The position numbers were made by a program, and so were the translations under genes. This document shows, in pieces, positions 12,998 through 23,401 of a DNA stretch of 64,000 bases. Numbering within the stretch: position 1 is the first letter of the stretch; the number at the start of each line of letters is the position of its first letter. The notes under the pieces were generated by a model that was not told the origin of the DNA, did no database searches, and saw only the letters and a program-made list of their open reading frames with translations. Origin of the DNA: Conchocele bisecta (Eukaryota; Mollusca; Bivalvia; Lucinida; Thyasiridae); the NCBI GenBank assembly GCA_029237695.1, contig CM055280.1, positions 28,338,560 through 28,402,559 of the forward strand, read 5' to 3'.

Positions 12998-14321
12998 ACC
13001 TTTAAATTTAATCTTACATGCAATAGTTTTGACTGAGCAGCACATGTCTGTATGGTGTCCTACTAGAGTCAATAGTGTTTTCGATATGTTTTCGATAGAC
13101 ATTACCTCTGGAACAATGTATACGTACACATGTGCTCAATTAATTGTGCTACTATGGTGTTCATTTAGATGTTACTACATATTAATGCAAATTGTGACGC
13201 TAGACTGACTGTTAAAAGAGTGATATTAATTAACACACTGTATACAGCATCCTTGCCTCGTCAGGCACACACTTATTGTGCTGTGCGTTGCATACAGTGT
13301 GTTTAATACTATAGTGCAGAGTTAGATGTTACCACATACTAATGCAAATTGTGACGCTGCATACAGTGTGTTGATCAATATGGTGCTCAGTTAGATGTTA
13401 CTACATACTTATGCAAAGTGTAAACATGTATTTATTATGATGATTTAGAAACGAATACAAACGCTCCTTGAACATTGTTCTGTTATTTATCACAATTTAT
13501 CCCAGTATGTGTTGCGTACATGTGGCTGGAGAAATGGGGCTTATGGGTTTTGCTACCACTGTAGATTCACTGTCTTGAATCCACAGTCTGATCATGATCT
13601 TCAGTGTATAGCATTCCATCAATAAAACATCACTTTCTCCATTCACACTATTGTTGTGTCAACCGACCAGTTGCAACACAGCACCTAGCGATTGTAATGG
13701 TGGCAACCAGCGACATTCGACATCGGTCTGTGCATTCACTCAGTCAGATAAGAATGTTCACTATTTGTCAATTACCGTATTGGTGCGTATTAATATATGA
13801 CAATTCTGCTATTCATTTATGCATCAAATTGATTGATTGAATCGGCTTTTGCGGAGCTTACCTGTTCGCCATGGCAGTCCAACGAATAATGTATCCATGC
13901 ATCATATTATCGATCATGGAATGAATGACACTTTATGTGACAGTGACTTGAAAAATGGGACGTATGATATTTGTGACCAGTGTATCTCCTGATATACACT
14001 GTGGTCGCAATAGCCATAAATGACATTTCGTCAATTACAGCCACATCATTACCATTATCTCAAACGTTTGAGAAACAAACAATTGAGTAATTGACTGATT
14101 GATTGATATGGGTTTTATGTCAGTTCAATAGTAATGTCGTACATAGACAAGAATGGAACTTTACACCATTTCCCAAAGCACATACAAATGGGACACATGT
14201 ATAAGAGTCCTCGGAACAACAGAATAATGACATCTGGCAGGAACATCATTAGAACTTCCACCACCAGCATTGTTCTGGAAGAAATTATACCAGCATTACT
14301 GGTAAGCAAAACATACATATG
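12998..14321. other. Non-coding, with short tandem repeats
   Basis: Three copies of a TTAGATGTTACTACATA...ATGCAAA...GTG unit lie at about 13167, 13322 and 13391. A GGAGAAATGGGGCTTATGGG stretch at about 13528 is a partial end of the element family at 14322 and 31025. No gene is recognised. Confidence 0.5.
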
Positions 14322-14535
14322 GCTGTGACTGGAGAAATGCGACCAGTGTGGATCCAGATCAGCCTGTACATCGTCACAGTCCGTTCAGGATCTGCATTGT
14401 TCGCCATTCCATCAATGAAACGCCCTTCGTGCTTCTAACAAGCAATATAATGTATAATTAGCTACAGGAGTATGCTATTTCATCTGGATCTATACTGGTC
14501 ACGAATCCCATAAACTCCATTTCTCCCGTCACAGC
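14322..14535. mobile_element. Fold-back MITE-like element (copy A)
   Basis: The ends are inverted: GCTGTGACTGGAGAAATG at the left pairs with CATTTCTCCCGTCACAGC at the right, with one mismatch in 18. A further inner pair (GGATCCAGATC/CATCTGGATC) is visible. The element is non-coding. It is related to the element at 31025-31260 and present at the same place in copy B. Confidence 0.7.
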
Positions 14536-15994
14536 TTCAAATATGCATGTTGAATAACCGAATAATGCAGTGTGTTCCCTGATACAAAAATCGATGGAAC
14601 TTCTGTACACACATATTATTATAAAAACACACACTGTCGCCAAGGATGTCAACATTAGAGAGGTTCTGCTTAATTTTAATTTATTTTTATTTAAATAGAA
14701 AATCACCCTTCCCATTTAGCCATTTTAAAGTGGATTATCTTCCTAGGCTTCCTAGTATAATGAAATTACGGTAATCTCCCTTTGTTTCATATACAAATAT
14801 TTCCAGTTTGCACCACAACATTAAAATGGGTCATGGTACGGGCACATTAATGACAGACAGTATGTAAGTATAGTCCAAACATCGTTATTATGATGTATGT
14901 AGCTTAATTTATTAACACATATAGTAATTACATGAAGATGTGTGTAAGATTTGCGTAGATTTGGGTAAATCGTGTCGCCCTCAAATAATATACATCAATG
15001 CGCTTCAACTGCCATGTTGAACTACCGGCTTTATTTCCCCGAGACATCTGTAAATCCGACAAAGAAACGAGTGCGGAGCACAAATCAATCCGTTATTTCA
15101 AAATGGTAGTGGAATAAATTGTATATTACATGCTCTTCGAAAAATATTAAATGTGTTCTTAGACCAGCTTATAACGTTGTCAAACAATTTTGACGTTAGC
15201 GTATGAATTGTTTCTTAGCCGGAAACTGTTGATCTTAGATATGTATTGTTTATGTACAGTCTACATAATTTTACATAATTCTATTTCTACACTTGGTCCC
15301 AGTATAGGTTAGACACCTCCAAATAGTTTTACTATATAATTTAACCGAATGCCATCCAATAAGGCCGGTCTCTCCTACTTTCACTATTCGTATGGATGCT
15401 GTGGGACCCACTTGTACATGACCTGCAGCCAGTCTGTACTGGTTCTTCATGAACTAAACCATAGGTTCACTTACTCCTAAGAAATAAAAATCCCACCTTG
15501 TCAGTTCCTCCAATATTGTTTACATTTTTTGGCCACGGAAACTCTGTTTACATCACGTGACCAACAGGTTAAGTGTTTTCTTTTAAGTGCTACAAATATG
15601 CTGAAAACTGGTGTTAAAAGCACCCCAAAATGTTCCTCAAGTGAAAGTGGGTAGTAATGGATCAAGATTTGCAAGCAAACGGTGTCTGCGACCTCAAAAC
15701 ACCCGCACTATTTTTTTTATACCGGACTATTTTTACCCTCTGGGCGATTTCGCACCATTTGGTATCCTCTAACCTATAGTTGCGGGAAGTAACTGCAGAA
15801 TACACCAGTATCGTCCATACCCAGACTTACGGTGCTCTCCATAGGTTTCCCCTGCCGATTAGAGAATCTGATCTGATTCATACTTTTATTAGCTCTTAAT
15901 TGTGAAATATTTTTCGTATTTTTCAATTGAAATAAATGTCAGTATTGTAAAAGTCAAAGTTTTTGTTTTTAAATAATAAATTGTATCATTGTAG
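14536..15994. other. No gene recognised
   Basis: AT-rich sequence with no coding character. It is strongly similar to copy B across its whole length, except for small indels. Confidence 0.6.
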
Positions 15995-16259
15995 TACAGG
16001 CGCGGATACAGGGGGGGGGGGGGCGGTCCGGACCAAATCACACCCCCCCACTCCCCCCCCCCCCCCGCCTGCTCCCGACTTTTTTCGTGGCCTAGGTGTC
16101 AGGAAATCGCATCTGCGGCGATCTGGCATTTAAAAATTTCATGGGGGAGGACCCCCAGACCACACGACTTTACGATGCGCATCGCGCTCGCGGAGGTCGG
16201 CTACGACGAATAATAATTACAGACCACCCCCTGCAATTATTTCTGTATCCTCGCCTGTA
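15995..16259. mobile_element. MITE-like element with G/C homopolymers (copy A)
   Basis: The inverted ends TACAGGCGCGGATACAG (left) and CTGTATCCTCGCCTGTA (right) differ at one of 17 positions. They are flanked by a GTAG direct repeat at 15991-15994 and 16260-16263. The interior holds a run of 13 G near 16011 and 14 C at 16053-16066. The terminal AGGCGCGGAT is shared with the G-rich repeat at 36888. In copy B the C run is 56 nt. Confidence 0.75.
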
Positions 16260-16309
16260 GTAGGACTAGAAAATTAAGTAATGCCTTTCCCCAACTGGAC
16301 CCCAACAAA

Positions 16310-16376
16310 AAAATACATATCCGACCACGGGACTCGAACCGGGGACCTCTGTATTACCGTACCTTTGTCGTTACTG
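16310..16376 (-). repeat. tRNA-like sequence (SINE?) split by the Polinton, left part (copy A)
   Basis: On the minus strand GGTTCGAGTCCC (16329-16340) is a canonical Pol III B box. The expected A-box position, about 44 nt upstream, falls exactly at the Polinton insertion site. The rest of the box reads on from the right flank (29868 onward) as a TGTTTCAGTAACG-like sequence. A tRNA-derived SINE or degenerate tRNA gene is likely; its A/T-rich tail lies to the left. Confidence 0.55.
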
Positions 16377-16377
16377 A
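16371..16377. repeat. Target-site duplication, left
   Basis: TTACTGA occurs here and at 29867-29873. Polintons make 6-bp duplications; the seventh base is shared with the first base of the terminal repeat, so the exact 6 bp cannot be fixed. Confidence 0.85.
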
Positions 16378-16517
16378 GTAGTATAGAGGGAGTCAAAATG
16401 ATAACAGCAACCATTGTGCTGTTATTGAGCGGTATTGTAGCTCCCACCACCAACAAAAAGTTGGTGGTGGTATTAAATGAGAAAGTGGTCTTGTAGTCCC
16501 AATTATATTGGAGATTG
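16377..16517 (+). repeat. Polinton terminal inverted repeat, left (A)
   Basis: 141 bp matching the reverse complement of 29727-29867 with only a few mismatches. It contains an internal palindrome, CCACCACCAAC-AAAAA-GTTGGTGGTGG (about 16443-16469). The 3' end of the zinc-finger gene (stop at 16503-16505) lies inside it. Confidence 0.95.
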
Positions 16518-16799
16518 GGATATTTTATATTCCAACACCGCATTTTCCTCCTCCAATATAGCTAATTTATTCCGTAGATCAGCAACTAATTCTACCAACT
16601 CTAGTCTACCACGTTCACCTTTAGCCACCTGGCAGCGCAGTTGCTTATGTCTGCAAAGAGTTTGGGCACTAACAAATTTACAAGAGCATCTGGGGCATTG
16701 AAATTGTGGGGCGACACAAGGAAATTTTCTACGTCTCGATATATGCCTTCGTAGATAGTCTTTACACGCAAAAGTCTTACAACAAGTCACACACTCCAT
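16503..16799 (-). CDS. Polinton zinc-finger/coiled-coil protein (A)
   Basis: 98 residues from the ATG at 16799. A second ATG eight codons upstream is open, but it would lie inside the palindromic promoter. The chosen ATG sits 6 nt from the palindrome arm, just as the polymerase ATG does on the other side. Two zinc-binding segments are seen: CVTCCKTFACKDYLRRH with a following Cys, then CPRCSCKFVSAQTLCRH with a following Cys (C2HC type). A Leu/Glu-rich coiled coil (ELVELVADLRNKLAILEEEN) follows. The last five codons run into the left terminal repeat. Possible roles are DNA binding at the element end or promoter control; both are inference. This is one of the few open frames in copy A. Confidence 0.75.
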   Translation of the reverse strand: MECVTCCKTFACKDYLRRHISRRRKFPCVAPQFQCPRCSCKFVSAQTLCRHKQLRCQVAKGERGRLELVELVADLRNKLAILEEENAVLEYKISQSPI

Positions 16800-16805
16800 T
16801 ATATA

Positions 16806-16930
16806 TGTATATATTTTTGTCATAACCTATGAAATTTATCTGTTCAATTGGACGCGAAAAAAACATGATGTAAATTGTTCACGTCCAATTGAACAGATAA
16901 ATTGTATAGGTTATAACAAAAGTATATACA
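16806..16930. promoter_or_regulatory. Palindromic divergent promoter, zinc-finger and polymerase genes (A)
   Basis: Arms 16806-16854 and 16882-16930 are inverted copies, 45 of 49 positions matching, around a 27-nt centre. Each arm ends 6 nt before the start codon of its gene (16799 minus, 16937 plus). The arms contain TATAACCTAT and a TGTTCAATTGGACG stretch at the inner edge. Because both genes receive nearly the same upstream sequence, co-regulation is likely. A replication or integrase-related role is also possible. Confidence 0.8.
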
Positions 16931-16936
16931 TAAAAT

Positions 16937-19900
16937 ATGATAATGCCAGAAACTAGAGCAGAAATAGAAAGTTTGAGAAGAGAAGCCGAATCTCTTGGTA
17001 TTGTCTATAGCAACCGTCTACGCGTTCATGTGTTAAATAAGCTGATAAACGCCATAAAGAATGAGGCGTTTACACGTCGAGTAGGTAGGGCATACTCCAG
17101 AGGTGCCTTCACAAATGCCGTCTTGGGGTCTCAGGAGTTAACCACTCAAATAGGAAAACGACTACAAGTAGAGAGTACAATTGGACTGAGAGTAAACCAA
17201 AGCGTAAACTTAAAACCGCCCTCCTACACGCGATAGCTGACGAGGGTGAGGCTATTCTAGCGGTTAGAGACGAAGAGATGGAGAAAGTCGAGCAGGGTAG
17301 ACGCACGTTCACGTTCTCATTTAGGAAACACGTAGAAAATGAAATACCTGATAGGATAGTAGAGAAATTAACTTCTCATCTGACAACAAACTTCCACCTA
17401 AGATATTCATACTCCTACAAACTACAACACATTGAGGAAAAAGATCACCGAGGTCGCGCAAAGACGATAATATTTAATAAGAATCTTGGGGGGAGTAGGA
17501 TGAATGGACTCCTTAGGTGAAGTAGAGAAATGGGCGAAAGATAACGAGAAAAAAGGGATGGATATAGATAAAGTCGAGAGGCCCAACACGAAATGGACGT
17601 TCGTGAGGTGGGAGCAGGTATATATAAAACTAGTGCAGGGAACACGATGAGTAGATCTCGGGCTGACTTCCAAACACGCGGCTGGTGGACCTCTCCCGGA
17701 CAGGTTGAGGAATAAGAAAGGTATGTACTCGTTAGACAAATACAACGATGAGCTGTGTCTATTCAGGTGCCTGGCCATTCACGGCGGGGCTCACCCAGAC
17801 AGGTGTACCGCCCAAGCCAGAGAGATGAGTGCTAAGTATTTCGGTAAGAGAGAGCCTGGGCCTATTCCGCTAGACGAGCTGAAAAAGGTTGAGGAGAAGT
17901 TTAAGGTGGGTATATAAGTATATCAGCCAACCGAGAGTGGAATATGGTGGTTGAGGAAGGCACCAGCACACTATGAGGAGGTAGGTACGAAGCATATGAC
18001 GATAGGCATCTACAATAACCACGCGTTCCTGATAACAAACCTAAAAGGTCTGTCGAAAACGTACGCCTGCGACACTTGCAAACAGAGGTTCACGAAGGCT
18101 AGTAACGTTACTCGGCACGGACCCAAGTGCATGAAGGGCGAGACACACGCCGTATGCGAAGGGAAAGTTATCGAGCGCCCTCGCTCCGCATTCGAGAAAG
18201 CCTTCTACACAAAGAGTGTTGGAAGCCTAGGGGCACTTGATTGGATGGCGTCTGTTGAGAGTGAGGAGAACATGCACATCCACCACGAGCAGTGTGGGCA
18301 CGGCGGAGAGAGGTGGATCTGTGGAACTCCAGTAGATGGATACTGCAAGGAAAATAACACGGAGTACCAGTATCACGGGTGTTTCTGGCACGGCTGTCCG
18401 AAACATCACCGGCGAGATGGTACGAGTTTCGCACCAGCAACAAGCGGGATAAAGAGATCCGTGAAGCAGGAATTAACCTAGTGATGATGTGGGAGTGTAA
18501 GTATAACAGAACCGGCGCTAAGATTAAGACAGGATGTCCCACCACACTGTACCCGTACCAGATAGTGTACGATTTTTGAAGCCCAAGTGGATGAGATAAA
18601 CAGGTGGATAGATCAGGTCCCAGTGTTGGGTTTCAACTGCAGTAGGTATGACATCAACCTCATCAAGAAACATCTGGTGGGCAAGCTGGCAGACACGACC
18701 ACGAAAGTTATTGTAGGCAAGCGGACCAACGACACCATATTCCTATTCACTCCGGAATTCAGATTCATGGACGTTCTCCTGTATCTTGGTCCGGGAGTCA
18801 GTTACGATAAGTGGGTGGATTAAGGCATACGACTGCTCATCTCAAAAGTCTTTCTTCCCGTATGAGTGGTTCGATTCTGTAGACAAGCTAGACTATCAAG
18901 GGCTCCCTGACATAGAGCACTGGTATTCCAAAAGGGTGAAGGGAAACCGTGTCAGGCAGTCCTCGGGTACGACGCTAACGCCTTGTATCTGTCGATACTC
19001 AAAAAAGAGATGCCGTGCGGTAAGGAAACTATACACCACAATAAGACACCCCACAACAAAAAGATCATAGACAAGTTTTGTCAACGGGTACACAGGGGAA
19101 GCGATTGCTGGTTCGGGTTTGCCGAGGTGGATATATAAGTCCCCGAGAGCCTGAGAGAAAAGTTTGAAGAGATGTCTCCGCTGTTCATAAACAGGGTAGT
19201 TGAAGAGGAGCAGGTTCCAGAGCACATGCTCCAGTATCTGAAAAAGACAGGCAGGAATCGAGGAGGCGGAAAAACATTAGTGGGCATGCTGTCGGCAATA
19301 AAGATGTTGCTGTATGCCCCGCTGTTGAAGTGGTATCTAGAGCACGGGCTAGTGATAACAGGCCTCCACAGGATCCTAGACTACGAAGCTGGAAAGCCCT
19401 TCGCGTTGTTTGTCGAAGAGGTGACTGCGGGTAGGAGGACTGGAGACGTAGATGAGTCGAAGAAGCCGGTAGCTGAAATAATGAAGTTGGTTGGTAATTA
19501 GTGTTGTGGTAAGGTGATTGAGGCACCAGAGAGACACATTAACACTACGTACACTAAAAATGAGAGCTGTGTGAATAAAGCACTACGCTCAGCGTTCTTC
19601 GAAGGTCTGGAAGAGATCGGAGACGCGTATGAGATATCTAGTAGGAAGGCTAAGTGTGCTGTTAAGAGACCGTTTCACTGTGGGATAGCCGTGTACCAAC
19701 TAGCCAAGCTGAGAATGTTAGAGTTCTATTACGACTTCCTAGACAAGTACGTATCGAGAATGGACTTTGAACTAATTCAGATGGATACGGACAGCATGTA
19801 CATAGGTGTGACTGCTAAACCGGATAGTACAGCTAACGATGAAAGCCTAGACGCTCTGGTGAAGCCTAGACAGCGTGTGACATACGAGAAAGATAAGCGC

Positions 19901-20313
19901 AACTGGCTCGCATGGGACCAATGGAGTAACAGGGAACCTGGGCTGTTCAAGATGGAGTTCCAACGAGATAGAGCTATAGCGCTATCCAGTAAGTGTTACT
20001 TCGTAGAAAAGCTGGCTGAGAGTGAAGACTCCAAGTGGCATCCGGCGAGGCACCAACGACGCGCGCTGGCCACACAACCAACTCCAATCGAAATTGGAAT
20101 TGAAACCCCGGGCGTAGTGAAGCATTCCTCTAATGGAATGAGTAAGAGAACCAACAGCGTGAGTTGGAATAGATACAAGAACGCGTATAAATATAGGGTT
20201 CCGTATGAACGGTGGAGTAATGAAAACATACACCCAGAGTAAACTGGGGCTGTCGGCGTACTACGACAAGATGAGAGTGATGAAAGACGGGGTACACACA
20301 GAGCCTCTAACAT
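16937..20313 (+). pseudogene. polB: Protein-primed family B DNA polymerase (A), broken
   Basis: Replicates the element from its ends in the Polinton family. Visible parts in order: N-terminal region from ATG 16937; a C2HC finger (CDTCKQRF...HGPKC, 18068-18133); YQYHGCFWHGCPKHH (about 18372-18412); exonuclease II motif GFNCSRYD (about 18630); polymerase motif A YDANALYLS (about 18968); motif B region (about 19495); motif C DTDS (about 19784). Compared with copy B there is a ~31-bp deletion near 17185, a +1 shift near 17490, stops at 17647 and 17915, a ~241-bp deletion near 18582 after exonuclease motif I, a ~413-bp deletion near 18930, a stop at 19136, and a stop replacing the motif B serine (19499-19501). 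The stop at 18821 is shared with copy B. The gene is clearly dead. Confidence 0.93.
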
Positions 20314-20382
20314 AGGTACACAAACAAAAAAGAACTCTACACAACGGGAGAATACTAAAGGCTCTGACGAGAGCCTGACCGA

Positions 20383-21346
20383 CTATAACGACGGACGGAC
20401 CGGAGACAGCTGGGTGTCAGAAGGCACCGCAAGAAGTTCTTCGCGAACAAACCCGCGCGATGGACCATCATCCAAATAGTACAGCACGGGTTTGGTAATA
20501 TATCGATCTAGATGATATACATTCAGAGACCACACGAGTTAGTCGCACGGCGGCGACCACCTTCGAGCTCTCCCGGTTGATAGAGGTACCGGACGGCAAC
20601 ATCCGATGGAAGTCGTTTCTCCGCTAAACCAACGGGGCGCCCGCGCGAGACGGCGGATGGTTTGTGCGCCACCGTTTTCGCCTTGATGGCATCTACGGGC
20701 TTCTTACCGATCAATATGGTCACCTCGCCGTTCAGTGCGGAGACCACGGCGGGCAGCCTGGTCACCCACTCAGTCGATCGCGAATGAGGATCTACAAGCT
20801 CTTTGGCGTATTGGTGTCCGAACAACCTCTCAGCCAGGGTTCGATTGAACCGCTCCACGATCCCCTGGTCCCCGTGGATGTTAACGCGGCCGCGTCTGAT
20901 AGAAACTTTGTGCTTACACAATAGATGAGAGACCGCGCCCATGAACTCGCGGCCGGGATCGACCTGGAGAAGATTCGGCCATTTGAGAGGACTCCTTTTA
21001 TATATTCGGGAAATAGCCTCGGCCCACTTCCTTAGTCTATTTAGTGGCCAACGGCTCAGCCCCCTTATACCGACTCGCTATGTCAACGATTGTCAGTGCG
21101 TACTTGTACGTCTTGCGACCGACGCGATCGTGAGGGAGAAATAGGAGGTCTGCTTGGTGGACTTCGTTCGGCACCGGCACGTTGAATTTCGGGCTCGGAA
21201 TATTGTGAGGCGCGGGAAAATAGATCTGCCAGATGGCCTGCTTCTTGAGCCATTCCCTGGCTGCGTTTTCGGAAACCTTGGTCGCCGCCGCGAGGTTCTT
21301 GATGGCCGCGAGCCGATAGTTTGGTATTAAGTTTGCGCGTGTCCAT
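20383..21346 (-). pseudogene. int: Polinton integrase, retroviral (rve) type (A), broken
   Basis: DDE integrase that inserts element ends. The start is the ATG at 21346. QADLLFLPHD (first catalytic Asp, about 21149), LQVDPGREF in the copy B equivalent, and QGIVERFNRTLAERLF (Glu, about 20846) are conserved. A chromo-like C-terminal tail with YLYQPGELEGGRR continues, across a frame break, to the stop at 20383. About 58 bp is deleted near 21310 compared with copy B, removing a YYSPRGYWKG segment, and there are further frameshifts. It converges tail to tail with the polymerase, 69 bp between stops, and overlaps the 3' end of the next gene by 20 nt. Confidence 0.9.
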
Positions 21347-21880
21347 CGTATGCGAGGTATTCTAATAGATCGGACAATCTCCAACATGCCCTCGTCAGAT
21401 CGTCCGGTAACTGCGTCGGCGATACTAAACCTTTGTTGGAAGTCCAATCACGATTGGATTGGAACAGGAGTGGGAACTCGGAGGAATCTAACAGTGTTGA
21501 GGTTGGGGGTTGTCTCGAAAGGTATTTCCATACACACACGGTGCCCAGAACTGCCAGACCACCACCAACAACCCACGGGATGATTTTCCAATCACGTTCA
21601 ACAATGTTGAGGTAATAGGGGATAGGAGCTACAGCACTCCCCGATTGCTCTTCTGATTGACTTTGGGGTGTCGCAATTCCCGATTGCAACGACTGTTTGG
21701 CCTCTCGAAGCTCGGCGAGTATTTTATCCTGTTTAGTTTTTCGGGTGGCAGCCGCTGTCCGCCCAGCTGCCTGTCTTTTTGAGGATCAACCGGAGTTGAA
21801 AGAGCAATCGGGTTCAACAGTGTTGAAGCAATCGGGGATTGCGGTTCCGTCACTCTCGCAGGTGCGTCTCGTGTCATCAT
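21327..21880 (-). pseudogene. Polinton single-pass membrane protein, unknown role (A)
   Basis: Starts at MMTRDAPARVTEPQ (ATG 21880). The N-terminus is Pro/Thr/Ser-rich, followed by a basic segment (RTAAATRKTKQDK) read in another frame. A membrane helix, WVVGGGLAVLGTVCVWKYL, lies around residues 120-140, and a polar C-terminus ends at 21327. A deletion near 21785 compared with copy B breaks the frame between the two halves. The protein is not recognised outside Polintons. A virion-membrane or host-membrane role is only a guess. Confidence 0.65.
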
Positions 21881-21917
21881 TTATAATATTAGAGCTTATA
21901 GTTTGTGGGCATATATG

Positions 21918-22454
21918 TCAAAATTGACAGTGTTTAGCCGTGGTCAACGCGGTTGTCAACGGAGCTAAGTACATTCCAAACTTGTGATAAATTGAGCAGC
22001 AGACCGTTCTAAGAGTGTGTCCTACAAAAGGGTCAGTCTCTAGATCACCAATCAACCCCGCAGTGTCAGATATAGGGACAATTGCACTGACAGCGGTAGC
22101 GTAGAAATGAATAGCCGCCGCCCCAAGAGTTTTCGTCATCTCTGCCCCCAATTTGGATTCGTATCGCGCATACATTTTATCAACCTCTACATCTGACATT
22201 TTATCCACCTGGCAAACTGAGAGACGCCTACTGAACTATTGCTCCGATTGCCCCCCAGCAACCAGCGCAGCTAGCCGCTCGCGGCGCGTCCTGTTTTCAT
22301 TTTATTTCAGGACCGTATCGGCAGTCGTGCCAACAGGTGTTCCATCTTTCTAGAAAGATGTCCTGTCGGTTCCTACAGTTTCTTTCTGGAAAGATGGCGT
22401 GTCGGTTCTTACTGTCTCTTCCATTAGCTGGTCGAGAAGTTCGTCGCAGTTCAA
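21918..22454 (-). pseudogene. Polinton protein of unknown function (A)
   Basis: The frame can be followed from 22454, where the ATG of copy B has become TTG, to the stop at 21918. The N-terminal part is Thr/Asp-rich (NCDELLDQLM, then two GTD repeats). The C-terminal 96 residues are continuous and well conserved between copies (KMYARYESKLGAEM to MYLAPLTTALTTAKHCQ) and mostly helical in character. In-frame stops at the TTCTAG near 22350 and the CAATAG near 22245 occur in both copies. A third stop (TGAAATAA, near 22305) is private to A. I do not recognise a fold. Confidence 0.6.
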
Positions 22455-22601
22455 TGTGTTTTTAATTTCAACAGTGTTGGGTGTACTATTCTGACTAGCC
22501 TCATAAGTTTAACATATTGATTTAATCCAATACTATTGGTAAGTAATAATAGCGCACCACTCGATACTTATGATCACCGTTCTGCTCGCAACAAAGCAAT
22601 A

Positions 22602-22703
22602 CTTGCTGAGCAATTATTAAGCAATTGCTCAGCATTGTTAAGCATTTGCTCAGCAGTTACTAATTAATTATAAAATTAAGCGTTAAGCATTCGCTCAGCA
22701 AAT
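22602..22703. promoter_or_regulatory. Iteron-like GCTCAGCA repeats (A)
   Basis: Three direct copies of TTAAGCA(A/T)T(T/C)GCTCAGCA start at about 22618, 22638 and 22683. One inverted copy, TTGCTGAGCAATT, is at 22603-22615. The inverted copy and the first direct copy form a 12-bp hairpin. The array lies between the ATPase stop and the start of the downstream unknown/membrane/integrase block, so a protein-binding promoter element is the simplest reading. It is conserved in copy B. Confidence 0.6.
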
Positions 22704-22735
22704 ACTTATTACTTAATTTTAAGAAAATTAAAAAT

Positions 22736-23401
22736 TTAATTGATGACTTTGTAAGCAGTTGGTTGATCAGTCATTAGCAGAAGCTTGGCGTGCTTAGTTT
22801 CCGAAAGCATCTGTCTAACCTGCTGGCGCTCCTCGCGTTTTCTCGAAGACAGTCATCGAATGTGTCTCGGTCCTTGCAGTGAAAGAGGGCGACCCATTTC
22901 GTTTGCTCGCGCAGATCCTTGAGGACGGCGTTGTACTTCTGAGGTGGAGATCCATACGCTTTGCCCCGCATGGCGGCCAGAAAATGTGAGCTCAGAGAGC
23001 ATGTCCTTCTTTTTGGTCATCGCCGCCTTGGCCGAGCAGTCGTCAATCACGTATAGGGTGGGCTCACCCTGGAATATATAGTATAAACCGCGCAGCCAAT
23101 CGTGAAGCCTGTCTCCGGGGTCAATAACGTATACCTCAGGATCGGTCCATATCCACGGGCGCCGCTGATAAGTATCGTTGTGCCGCACAGTGGGACACAG
23201 GATCACAATGTGTCGAAAGATATCGCGGTAGGACCCATCGAGCAAGTCGAGGATGAAAATTGTTTTTCCGCATCCTGTCTGCCCACATATTATGGCAGAG
23301 TGGGCATCACAAACTTTAAAGTTTGAAGGTAGAGTTAAGTTTCCAATCGTGAATTGGTGTTGATTTATTAAATCAGTAGAGTGCTGAGACGTATCGACCA
23401 T
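22736..23401 (-). pseudogene. FtsK/HerA-type packaging ATPase (A), broken
   Basis: Genome-packaging ATPase of the Polinton/adenovirus-like morphogenesis set. It starts at ATG 23401 (MVDTSQHSTDL), inside the 3' end of the capsid gene (29-nt overlap). Walker A GQTGCGKT is intact (about residues 36-43), and Walker B TLYVIDDCSA lies near residue 115. The sensor-like SGRHAGQSVW follows. After that the frame breaks. The C-terminal part (QKYNAVLKDLREQTKWVALF and onward) continues in other frames to the stop at 22736, with about 16 bp missing near 22830 compared with copy B. Confidence 0.9.

Noticed and set aside
22602..22703. Repeat array considered as a CRISPR
   Set aside because: Units are AT-rich, partly inverted and separated by variable short stretches inside a eukaryotic transposon.
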